Positions 37,061 to 45,225 of a stretch of 64,000 nucleotides of DNA are shown here, in pieces (positions within the stretch are counted from its first letter, which is position 1; every line of letters begins with the position of its first letter). The stretch lies in NCBI RefSeq assembly GCF_029016485.1, contig NZ_CP092107.1, positions 682,001-746,000 on the forward strand, in the 5' to 3' direction. Made by a program: the position numbers and the translations under genes. This stretch comes from Vibrio sp. JC009. Lineage in GTDB: Bacteria > Pseudomonadota > Gammaproteobacteria > Enterobacterales > Vibrionaceae. Under the pieces are notes generated by a model that was given only the letters and a program-made list of their open reading frames with translations, searched no databases and was not told where the DNA came from.

Positions 37061-38227
37061 CTATTTAACAGAACCGGCCAGAAGACCACGTACCAGATAA
37101 CGTTGCAGGCTAAAGAATACGCCCAGTGGTACGGCTATAGATACAAACGCTGACGCAGTCAGGATTTCCCAGTTACCGCCACGGGAACCAAGCAGTTCAC
37201 GCAGACGGGCTGTCAGAACCATCTCGTTTTCACCCACACCCAGGAATACCGTTGCTACCAGAAGGTCGTTCCATACCCAGAGGAACTGGAAGATAGCGAA
37301 GGATGCCAGCGCCGGGAATGACAGCGGCAGTACAATACGTACAAAAATCTCAAAGTGCGTTGCACCGTCCACCTGAGCAGATTCAATAATCTCCTTCGGC
37401 AGGTTGGAAATATAGTTACGCAGCAGATAGATCGCCAGAGGCAGACCAAAGCCAGTATGCGCAAGCCATATACCGAGATAAGTTTTCGCCCCGGTCCCGA
37501 AGAAAGCACCGATATCGTTATACAGACGCAGCAGCGGAATCAGTGACATCTGCAAAGGCACAACCAGCAAACCAACCACAAGGGCAATCAGCATGCCGCG
37601 CCCGGGCATTCTCATCCAGGACAAAGCATAGGCGGCAAAGGCTGCAATCAGTATCGGAATGATGGTTGCAGGAATGGTCACCGTCAGCGAGTTCATAAAT
37701 GACTGACCGATACCTTCAGCGGTTAATACTTCCTTATAGTTGTCCAGACTAAACCTTGGAGGCACCTCAGCGGTATAGAAGATACGTTTACCACGCGAAC
37801 CTTTAAACTTCTCAGGTGAAGTCATCACATAGCTGCCATCTTCCTGCACCGTCAGAGTGCCACCTTTTCGCATTTCAGCTGTCTGACCCGGCACAAATGC
37901 CGTTGGCGCTTTTGAAGACCAGCCGAACTGACTGACATTTACCGCTTCACCTTCTTTATCAAGGATCTTGCCCTGAAGAACATAAACACCGTCTTTGCTG
38001 ATTTGAGTATCCGGATGCTCGGTCCGGGTTATCAGATTCTGCTGTGAAGAAGACAGTGCAGTCCACCAGCCCGAAACGGCCAGCTGAGACTTATCACGGA
38101 ATGAGGAGATAAGCAGACCAGCGGTCGGGAAAGTCCATAAAATAACAACCAGTAAAACCGACAGGTGCACCAGAATTGTTAATGGAGAACGGCGCATTTT
38201 ACTAAAGCTAAAGCTAGCGTCCGACAT
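37061..38227 (-). CDS. aglG: Alpha-glucoside ABC transporter permease, MalG-type
   Basis: 388 residues, longer than the usual 280-300 for this class. TM1 (about 15-38) is followed by a periplasmic insertion of about 110 residues (about 50-165), then the five-helix permease core with the EAA loop (EIIESAQVDGATHFEIFVRIVLP region). The extended form is typical of AglG of alpha-glucoside systems, supporting the operon call. The stop-to-start spacing with aglF is one base or less. Confidence 0.88.
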   Translation of the reverse strand: MSDASFSFSKMRRSPLTILVHLSVLLVVILWTFPTAGLLISSFRDKSQLAVSGWWTALSSSQQNLITRTEHPDTQISKDGVYVLQGKILDKEGEAVNVSQFGWSSKAPTAFVPGQTAEMRKGGTLTVQEDGSYVMTSPEKFKGSRGKRIFYTAEVPPRFSLDNYKEVLTAEGIGQSFMNSLTVTIPATIIPILIAAFAAYALSWMRMPGRGMLIALVVGLLVVPLQMSLIPLLRLYNDIGAFFGTGAKTYLGIWLAHTGFGLPLAIYLLRNYISNLPKEIIESAQVDGATHFEIFVRIVLPLSFPALASFAIFQFLWVWNDLLVATVFLGVGENEMVLTARLRELLGSRGGNWEILTASAFVSIAVPLGVFFSLQRYLVRGLLAGSVK

Positions 38228-39238
38228 CTAGCGACCCTCCATCTGTTCGTTAGCCTGACGAATGTTCCAGATCATTACCGGAATTACCGCCACCATAATA
38301 ATTACTGCAATCGCAGCACCACGACCGAAGTCACCGCCCCCGCGGAACATCCAGTCAAACATCATATTTGCCAGAACCTGGGTATTCCACTGACCATTGG
38401 TCATTGCCAGTACAATATCGAATACCTTCAGCACTGTGATTGTTATCGTTGTCCATACAACAGCGATGGTTCCCCAGATTTGAGGAATAAGAATTTTGAA
38501 GAAAATCTGAATGCCGTTAGCACCATCCAGAACCGCAGCTTCTACTGTCTCTTCAGGAATACCACGAAGGGCAGCAGAAAGAATAACCATTGCAAAACCG
38601 GTCTGGATCCAGATAAGGATGACCATAAGGAAAAAGTTGTTCCAGAACGGGATTGTGATCCAGGCTTCAGGAGTGCCGCCAAAATACTCCACCAGGGCGT
38701 TAAGTACACCAATCTGCTCCGTGCCTTCAGTGCGGTAGTCATAAACAAACTTCCAGATAATGGATGCACCGATGAAGGAGATAGCCATTGGCATAAATAC
38801 CAGACTTTTGGCGATATTACCCCAGCTTACTTTATCGGTAATTGCCGCAATCACCAGGCCAAAAAATGTTGATAACGCAGGAACAACAATTAGCCAAAGC
38901 AGGTTATTAAACAGTGACTCTCTGAACTCACGGTCATTAAACAGCCAGATATAGTTATCCAGACCGACAAACTCAATGCTGTTTTTGTCATGCAGCGACA
39001 GTGCCAGTGAATCAAATACCGGATAAACCAGATAAAGCCCCAGGAAACTCAAAGCCGGGCCAAGAAACAGCCAGGGTCTGATAGCGGCAGCACGGCTGAT
39101 ATTTTTCGCCATCTGCTCATTGGATACACCGTGGGAAGGGAAAATAAGCTTGAGTACCCAGTTACTGCCCCAGAAATAGAGCACGCATCCAAATACACCG
39201 AGGAACACAATAAAAAGGGAGGAGTACAATTGTCCCAT
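38228..39238 (-). CDS. aglF: Alpha-glucoside ABC transporter permease, MalF-type
   Basis: 336 residues from ATG 39238, selected for TGAGG six bases upstream; a longer frame from 39259 lacks a ribosome site. It has a MalF-like membrane topology with an extra N-terminal helix pair and a conserved EAA loop (EETVEAAVLDGANGIQIFFK region). It forms the channel with AglG. A stable hairpin separates it from the binding-protein gene upstream. Confidence 0.88.
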   Translation of the reverse strand: MGQLYSSLFIVFLGVFGCVLYFWGSNWVLKLIFPSHGVSNEQMAKNISRAAAIRPWLFLGPALSFLGLYLVYPVFDSLALSLHDKNSIEFVGLDNYIWLFNDREFRESLFNNLLWLIVVPALSTFFGLVIAAITDKVSWGNIAKSLVFMPMAISFIGASIIWKFVYDYRTEGTEQIGVLNALVEYFGGTPEAWITIPFWNNFFLMVILIWIQTGFAMVILSAALRGIPEETVEAAVLDGANGIQIFFKILIPQIWGTIAVVWTTITITVLKVFDIVLAMTNGQWNTQVLANMMFDWMFRGGGDFGRGAAIAVIIMVAVIPVMIWNIRQANEQMEGR

Positions 39239-39274
39239 GTTAGCCTCACATAAAAACACTTACTAAGATAAGAT

Positions 39275-39301
39275 CAGGGCCAGCCAGAACAGCTGACCCT
39301 G
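39275..39301 (-). other. Intra-operon stem-loop between aglE and aglF
   Basis: CAGGGCCAGC and GCTGACCCTG form a 10-bp stem with one mismatch and a 7-base loop. No T-run follows. As in malE-malF operons, such a hairpin can protect the abundant binding-protein message and lower permease expression (inference). Confidence 0.6.
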
Positions 39302-39318
39302 TTTTACAGCTCAATGGA

Positions 39319-40665
39319 TTACTTCAGAGTATCCCAGGTCTTCTGGATTTCATCGGTAACCTGCTGAGAAGATTTACCGTCAGCATAGTTAACCATACCA
39401 GTCCAGAATGCGCCTGCACCGATCTTACCTGGCATCAGGTCAGAGCCATCGAAGCGGAACGTGGTTGCACCAAGAAGGATTTGACCCTGCTTCTTAAGCG
39501 TGTCGTTGCCGTAAGCATCAACATTTGCTTTCTTAAACGGAGTCAAGAAGCCAGACTGTGCCATCCACACTTCGTGAGCGATAGGAAGCTGAAGGAACTT
39601 CATAAACTCGCGAGCTGCTTTGGAGTCTTTAGTGATAGACCACATAGTACCTGCACCAAGAACCGGTTTACCCAGATCTTTTGACTCGTAAGCCGGGAAG
39701 TAGAAGAAGTCAGCATCTTCACCAAGCGCAGTGCCTTCAGGGAAGAATGAAGGAATGAATGACGCCTGACGGTGCATATAACACTTAGCAGGTGAGCTGA
39801 ACAGACCTTTAGGGCTGTCACGGAAGTCAGAGGCCGCTACAGTGCTCTTACCGCCTTCAACGTATGCGTCCTGAATAAACCAGCCAAACTCATCTATAGC
39901 TTCTTTAACCTTAGGATCGTTAAACGGCATTTCATTAGATACCCACTTGTCGTAATCCTGAGGAGATTGCGTGCGAAGCATCATATCTTCAACCCAGTCA
40001 GTTGCCGGCCAGCCTGTTGCGCCACCACTACCCAGACCGATACACCAAGGCTTAGTGCCGTCTTTAGCGATCTGCTTAGTCAGTGCTTTCAGCTCTTCCA
40101 TAGTTTCAGGCACTTCGTAGCCTGCATCTTCAAAGTTTTCAGGCACATACCAGACCAGAGACTTCAGATCCACCTTGTAGAAGAAACCAAATAGCTGATC
40201 TTTGCCTTTTTCATCAGCGAAAGTACCAAGGTCTACCCAGGATGAACCTGCTGCATAGTTCTTGTTAATCCATGGTTTCCAGTCACCAGAAAGCGGAGTC
40301 AGGTAACCTTTTGCTGCAAGGTTTTCAGCAAGGCCTGGCTGAGGGAAGATAGCGATGTTTGGAGCACTGCCTGCCTGTACATCGATAGCAATTTGCTGTT
40401 CGAATGAATCTGAACCTGCGTACTGAACATCAGCGCCTGTTGCTGCTTCAAAGTAAGCAATAACACTTTCAATCAGCGCCTTATCAGGACCAAGCCATGG
40501 GCCGAATACGGTAATAGTTTCACCAGTAAGGTCTGTCTTCTTTAACATCTCGTAGCTAGCCCAGTTGAAGCGGTCATCTTCACCCGGCGCGTACTTTAGG
40601 TCAGCTGCAAATGCATTGGAGGAAATAGCAAGAGCAATTGCACTGGTTAGTAGAGCTTGTTTCAT
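39319..40665 (-). CDS. aglE: Alpha-glucoside-binding periplasmic protein
   Basis: 448 residues. The signal peptide ends at NAFAADL (about 20). The family-1 sugar-binding fold has TGETITVFGPWLGPDKAL near the N-terminus and aromatic pocket segments (KPWCIGLGSGGATGWPATDW). These features match AglE of rhizobial alpha-glucoside transporters. It delivers alpha-glucosides (maltose, sucrose, trehalose or isomaltose type) to AglFG. It is first in aglEFGK; an operator-like palindrome lies in its promoter. Confidence 0.88.
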   Translation of the reverse strand: MKQALLTSAIALAISSNAFAADLKYAPGEDDRFNWASYEMLKKTDLTGETITVFGPWLGPDKALIESVIAYFEAATGADVQYAGSDSFEQQIAIDVQAGSAPNIAIFPQPGLAENLAAKGYLTPLSGDWKPWINKNYAAGSSWVDLGTFADEKGKDQLFGFFYKVDLKSLVWYVPENFEDAGYEVPETMEELKALTKQIAKDGTKPWCIGLGSGGATGWPATDWVEDMMLRTQSPQDYDKWVSNEMPFNDPKVKEAIDEFGWFIQDAYVEGGKSTVAASDFRDSPKGLFSSPAKCYMHRQASFIPSFFPEGTALGEDADFFYFPAYESKDLGKPVLGAGTMWSITKDSKAAREFMKFLQLPIAHEVWMAQSGFLTPFKKANVDAYGNDTLKKQGQILLGATTFRFDGSDLMPGKIGAGAFWTGMVNYADGKSSQQVTDEIQKTWDTLK

Positions 40666-40725
40666 TGGTAGACTCCATGTTATCAGAACTATGTTTGTTT
40701 TTATTTCGTATGTTTCGCGGACTCA

Positions 40726-40741
40726 ACTTAATCGGTTAAGT
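40726..40741. promoter_or_regulatory. LacI-type operator candidate in agl promoter
   Basis: ACTTAA-TCGG-TTAAGT: perfect 6-bp arms around a CG-containing centre, about 60 bp upstream of aglE. A divergent LacI-family gene starts at 40946, so this is the natural candidate site. A related ACTTAAGCTTAGG lies close to the regulator start. Confidence 0.55.
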
Positions 40742-40945
40742 CTATCTACATACATTAGCCATGATTTCTGAATTTGACTAAAAATAAATCTGAAGATGTG
40801 CCGGACATCAATAAAATAAACATTATTTTGGTGAATAAGTGACTTGGTTCAAAATTAGTTTTCCAAATTATCCAGTGAAGATTCTCAATTTCTCTTAATC
40901 GTTCTAGAATCAAGTATTACTTAAGCTTAGGTCAGGATTCAGGCC

Positions 40946-41986
40946 ATGAAAAATACAGATAATAAAAAGCCGACACTTAAAGATGTAGCTGCAAAGCTAG
41001 GGGTTTCTACCGCTACCGTTTCGAACGCTTTTAACCGCCCGGATCAGCTTTCTGTTAGCTTAAGAGATAAGATACTGGCCCAGTGCCATGAGCTTGGATA
41101 CACAGGCCCGAGCTTAACCGCAAGAAGCTTAAGAACCGGTAAAACCGGGGTGATAGGTGTCCTGCTTGCTGATAATCTGGCGTTTAACTTCACCGACCCG
41201 GTGGCATCACAATTTCTTGCCGGCATCTCTTCAACACTGGATGCCCAGCACGTAAACATGCTGCTGCTTCCTTCTGAAGCAGAAAACTATCTGAGTACCC
41301 AGGTCGAAACCATTCCCGACAGTTTTATTGTTTACGGAAAGCCCAAAGACAGCAGCGTTGTTGAGCGCATACAGCGCCAGGGAAAGCCGTTGGTCACCGT
41401 TGACTTTAAATTAAACAAAACACCTTCTGTCAATGTCGATAACCATAAAGCCTCCTATGAAATAGCCAAACACGCGTTAAGAGACGGCCCCAAAAATGTT
41501 CATGTCCTTGCCCTGCGCCTTGAAGCGACTCAGGCGATCTCTCTGCCAGATTTTGGTGAGCTGTATACCCGTGATGAGTCAGTTTCACGCTGCCGCTTCG
41601 AAGGGATAAAGCAGGCATTAGAAGAGGAAGGTATTGAGCTGCCAAACCGCAAAGTATGGCAAGTGCATGAGCTGGAGAAAACCACTGTTGATACGGTTTT
41701 AAGAGGCGCATTAACCGCTCCGGAAAAGATAGATGTACTACTTTGTATGAGTGACCGGATTGCGCTTTCAGCGTTGGAGGTCGCCGGTGAACTGGGAATA
41801 AAGGTCCCTGAAGAGCTCAAAATTGTCGGCTTTGATGATATTCCGGCTGCAGAGGCAAACGGCTTAACCACAGTGCATCAGCCCATTACAGAAAAAGGCC
41901 GGATCGCAGCGCAGATGGCTCTGGGACTGATTCCTCATGAGTCTATTGTTCTTCCGGTACAGATTAAGCTAAGAGCAAGCAGTTAA
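40946..41986 (+). CDS. aglR: LacI-family transcriptional repressor of the agl locus
   Basis: 346 residues. The N-terminal LacI helix-turn-helix reads PTLKDVAAKLGVSTATVSNA, with a hinge helix at about 50-60. The effector domain follows the periplasmic-binding fold (PSIMG-like lobes; IVGFDDIPAAEANGLTTVHQP at the C-terminal side). It lies between the transporter operon (divergent) and the glucosidase gene (44 bases downstream, same strand), so it probably controls both in response to an alpha-glucoside. Confidence 0.9.
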   Translation: MKNTDNKKPTLKDVAAKLGVSTATVSNAFNRPDQLSVSLRDKILAQCHELGYTGPSLTARSLRTGKTGVIGVLLADNLAFNFTDPVASQFLAGISSTLDAQHVNMLLLPSEAENYLSTQVETIPDSFIVYGKPKDSSVVERIQRQGKPLVTVDFKLNKTPSVNVDNHKASYEIAKHALRDGPKNVHVLALRLEATQAISLPDFGELYTRDESVSRCRFEGIKQALEEEGIELPNRKVWQVHELEKTTVDTVLRGALTAPEKIDVLLCMSDRIALSALEVAGELGIKVPEELKIVGFDDIPAAEANGLTTVHQPITEKGRIAAQMALGLIPHESIVLPVQIKLRASS

Positions 41987-42029
41987 TTAAAACGTAAATA
42001 AAAACCCTACGCCTACAGGAGTACTCACA

Positions 42030-43715
42030 ATGAGTAACGAACAATTAGAAAGACGTTGGTGGCACAACGCCGTTGTTTATCAGATTTATCCTCGCAGCTT
42101 TAACGATTCAAACGGAGATGGTATCGGCGACATCCCGGGAATTATAGAAAAGCTGGACCATATCAAAGGACTGGGGGCGAATGTAATCTGGCTAAGCCCT
42201 GTTTACAAATCACCAATGGACGACAACGGCTACGATATTTCGGATTACTATGATATCGCTCCTGAGTTCGGCACTATGGCGGATATGGAAGAGCTGATCA
42301 AGCAGGCAGACGCAAGAGGCATCAAGATCGTGATGGACCTTGTGGTCAACCACACTTCCGATGAACACCCGTGGTTTATTGAATCCAAAAGCAGCAAAGA
42401 CAACCCAAAACGCGACTGGTATATCTGGAAAGATCCAAAAGAAGACGGCAGCGAACCAAACAACTGGGACTCATTCTTTACACCAAAAGCCTGGGAACTG
42501 GACGAAGCAACCGGTCAGTACTACCTGCACCTGTTCAGTAAAAAGCAGCCGGACCTGAACTGGGCAAACCCGGAAGTTCGTGAAGCGGTTTACGAAATGA
42601 TGCACTTCTGGCTGAAAAAAGGCCTTGGCGGATTCCGCATGGATGTAATCAACATGATTGGTAAGCCGTCAGACTTCCCGGATGCCAGCATTTTTGATGA
42701 AGGCGTTGCAGGCTGGGAGCACTGGGCAAATAACGTACTTTGCCATCAGTATCTGCGCGAAATGCATGAAAAAGTGCTTTCACATTACGATGTGCTGAAT
42801 GTAGGTGAAACACCATTTACTACCACACGGGACGGACAGTTCTACTCCAACCCGGCGCGTAAAGAGCTCAGCATGATCTTCCACTTTGAACATGTGGGCA
42901 TCGACCGCGAAGAGCACAACGCCGTCCGCAAGCCTTTTGATCTGGTCAAGTACAAGGAAATCATGTCCCGCTGGCAGGATGACCTTTACCAGAAAGGATG
43001 GAACAGCCTGTACTGGAGCAACCATGATCAGGCCCGTACCGTTTCCCGTTACGGCAACGACAGCCCTGAATACCGTGTAATCAGCGCCAAGATGCTGGGA
43101 ACCATTCTGCATATGATGAGCGGCACGCCGTATATCTATCAGGGCGAAGAGCTGGGCATGACCAACAAACACTTCAGCAAAATTGAAGAGTTTAATGATC
43201 TGATGGCTAAGTTCCACTACCAAAAAATGATGGAAAAAGGCATTGCACCAGAAGATGCAATCAAGTTCCTGAACCACTTCTCCCGCGACCATGCGCGAGT
43301 TCCGGTTCAGTGGGATACCTCAGACAATGCAGGCTTTACCAGCGGCACACCATGGCTTCCGGTAAACCCTAATTACACTGAAATCAATGCTGAGCAGGCT
43401 GTTGCTGATCAGGATTCGGTATACCACTATTACCGCAAACTGGTTGCCATCCGTCAGGGTGCTGATTACGGCGATGTTGTAACTTACGGTAAACACCAGT
43501 TACTGGATCCACAGGATGCCGAAGTGTACGCCTACCTGCGTTTCTATGACGGCAAAACACTACTGACCATTGCCAACTTCACCGGAGAAGAGCAGGTCAG
43601 AAGCTACGAAAACCAGCTAAAGAAAGTGGTACTAAGTAACTATGAAACCGATATCTCTTCGCTTTCAGAACTAACGCTTAAGCCATACCAGGCGTGCATT
43701 TTTGAAGTAGAGTAA
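42030..43715 (+). CDS. aglA: GH13 alpha-glucosidase, probably oligo-1,6-type
   Basis: 561 residues, no signal peptide, cytoplasmic. GH13 regions: DLVVNHTSDEHPWF (region I), GFRMDVINM with nucleophile Asp205, NVGETPF with acid/base Glu260, and WSNHDQAR with transition-state Asp333. The residue after the nucleophile is Val206; in this subfamily Val favours alpha-1,6 (isomaltose) linkages, while Thr favours alpha-1,4. It hydrolyses imported alpha-glucosides. It lies just downstream of aglR, with ribosome site ACAGGAG. A repeat element starts 21 bases after its stop. Confidence 0.92.
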   Translation: MSNEQLERRWWHNAVVYQIYPRSFNDSNGDGIGDIPGIIEKLDHIKGLGANVIWLSPVYKSPMDDNGYDISDYYDIAPEFGTMADMEELIKQADARGIKIVMDLVVNHTSDEHPWFIESKSSKDNPKRDWYIWKDPKEDGSEPNNWDSFFTPKAWELDEATGQYYLHLFSKKQPDLNWANPEVREAVYEMMHFWLKKGLGGFRMDVINMIGKPSDFPDASIFDEGVAGWEHWANNVLCHQYLREMHEKVLSHYDVLNVGETPFTTTRDGQFYSNPARKELSMIFHFEHVGIDREEHNAVRKPFDLVKYKEIMSRWQDDLYQKGWNSLYWSNHDQARTVSRYGNDSPEYRVISAKMLGTILHMMSGTPYIYQGEELGMTNKHFSKIEEFNDLMAKFHYQKMMEKGIAPEDAIKFLNHFSRDHARVPVQWDTSDNAGFTSGTPWLPVNPNYTEINAEQAVADQDSVYHYYRKLVAIRQGADYGDVVTYGKHQLLDPQDAEVYAYLRFYDGKTLLTIANFTGEEQVRSYENQLKKVVLSNYETDISSLSELTLKPYQACIFEVE

Positions 43716-43735
43716 GAAACCAAAAGCCCATAGCC

Positions 43736-43998
43736 CTGACTCTTATACACAAATATTAAAGTGACCAGAGAACGGTTCTCCCCCTTGAGTGAAAAAGCCT
43801 AATTGGTTGATAAAGCTAATAGAAGGGGGAGTTAGAGGGGGTTGGTTATGCCATGCATGGTTAAACCACCAAAACTTAAGCTCATGAGAAACAACCCCTC
43901 CCTGCCTCCCCTTCGATGTTACTTCTTCGAAAATCCGGCCTTTCGAGGCTAAGGGGAGGAGCATTCTTTGGCTCCTTAAACTTGTGTATAAGAGTCAA
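43736..43998. mobile_element. MITE-like element, copy B, Tn5/IS50-type ends
   Basis: 263 bp, same orientation as copies A and C. The left end CTGACTCTTATACACAAAT matches the Tn5 outside end at 18 of 19 positions. The right end read inwards is TTGACTCTTATACACAAGT, one change in the terminal base. Internal stems are as in copy A. No transposase is encoded. Flanks are C-rich (CCCATA-type) without a clear 9-bp duplication. Confidence 0.88.
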
Positions 43999-44066
43999 CC
44001 CCATAACCCCATAGCCCTATCCCCCCTAACCTGCAACCCCATTCTCCCCCCCCTACGACATGAATT
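43999..44066. repeat. C-rich degenerate repeat tract
   Basis: It contains CCCCATAACCCCATAGCCC followed by CCCCCCTAACCTGCAACC and C-runs of six to eight. The arrangement (CATAACCCC units, then CCTGCAACC) mirrors the tandem repeats at 32106-32238. No gene is seen here. Confidence 0.6.
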
Positions 44067-44164
44067 GCATAGCATTTTTAATATCCCCAATTCAAAAACT
44101 ACGAAATATCTATTAGAATCAACTGGCCAAATAAAAACAGATGTACAACAACGAGGCAGGCTAG

Positions 44165-44908
44165 ATGAGAGCAAATACCGCAGTTGGGGAGAGACCGAAA
44201 ATCAAACCGATTTCAACACCTAAAGCAAACGAATCCACCATCAATAGTACTGATGCTATTGATATGATTAATCACGGCAGTGAACTGACCATCAATATCA
44301 CGACTCCGGTTGGCATAAAGTACATGGGCAAGGCTCGCTTTATTGGCTCTCACTCTGATAATCTGTTTCTTATTGAGCCACCTGAAATATCCGGTGAAGA
44401 CTATGATTACTTCTTTCAGGAAGGTTTCTGGATAAATATCAAAGCCATATCTCAGCGGGGCGAAGGCGCTATTGTCCAGTTCCGTTCCCAGATTGAACAC
44501 ATTTCCCATGACCCGATGAAGATGGTGATGGTGAAAATTCCGGGCATGGTAAAAATCCATCAGTTGCGTAAAGAGCCAAGATATGACGTAAATCTTGAGG
44601 CAAGGGCGGTTGTAGGTTCACGGAAAATCGAATGTGAAATCCGCGACCTTTCAAAAGGCGGCTGCCGCTTTGTCACCAGTTCGCTGGCCAACTCATTCCA
44701 CGTCGGTGACGATATTTCGCTGGAAATCATCACCAACAACAAATCAAAAGTTCAGCTCCTCCCGCTCCAGGGACACATTTGCAACCTTCAAAGCTCTCTG
44801 CATTACGCTAAGTACGGTATTCAGTTTGATGATATCGGCTCAGCCAATGTGAAAACTCTGCTGAGTTATCTGAAGTTTGATGGAACCAAGCTGGCGTTAA
44901 AGGTTTGA
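44165..44908 (+). CDS. PilZ-domain c-di-GMP effector, PlzD-like
   Basis: 247 residues, matching the length of Vibrio PlzD (VCA0042 type). The N-terminal YcgR-like beta domain spans about 25-130. The PilZ domain (about 138-245) has both binding motifs: RKEPRYDV (RxxxR switch) and DLSKGGCRF (D/NxSxxG). It binds c-di-GMP and affects motility or virulence-type traits in relatives. The gene stands alone but is bracketed by two direct copies of the Tn5-end repeat, 166 bases upstream and 23 bases downstream. Confidence 0.9.
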   Translation: MRANTAVGERPKIKPISTPKANESTINSTDAIDMINHGSELTINITTPVGIKYMGKARFIGSHSDNLFLIEPPEISGEDYDYFFQEGFWINIKAISQRGEGAIVQFRSQIEHISHDPMKMVMVKIPGMVKIHQLRKEPRYDVNLEARAVVGSRKIECEIRDLSKGGCRFVTSSLANSFHVGDDISLEIITNNKSKVQLLPLQGHICNLQSSLHYAKYGIQFDDIGSANVKTLLSYLKFDGTKLALKV

Positions 44909-44931
44909 TTTTTTCCAATCCCCACTAACCC

Positions 44932-45194
44932 CTAACTCTTATACGCAAATATTAAAGTTACCAAAGAACGGTTCTCCCCCTTGAATGAAAGAGCCTAACT
45001 GGTTGATAAAGCTAACAGAAGGGGGAGTTAGAGGGGGTTGGTTATGCCATGCATGGTTAAACCACCAAAACTTAACCCCATGAGAAACAACCCCTCCCAG
45101 CCTCCCCTTCGATGCTACTTCTTCGAAAATCCGTCCTTTCGAGACTAAGGGGAGGAGCATTCTTTGGCTCCTTAAACTTGTGTATAAGAGTCAG
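44932..45194. mobile_element. MITE-like element, copy C, Tn5/IS50-type ends
   Basis: 263 bp. The right end read inwards is CTGACTCTTATACACAAGT, an exact 19/19 match to the Tn5 outside end. The left end is CTAACTCTTATACGCAAAT (three changes). Flanking 9-mers CACTAACCC and CTCTAACTC agree at seven of nine positions, a possible decayed target duplication. Copies B and C are highly similar along their full length. Confidence 0.88.
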
Positions 45195-45225
45195 CTCTAA
45201 CTCTGCAAATTTATCACCATTAATC

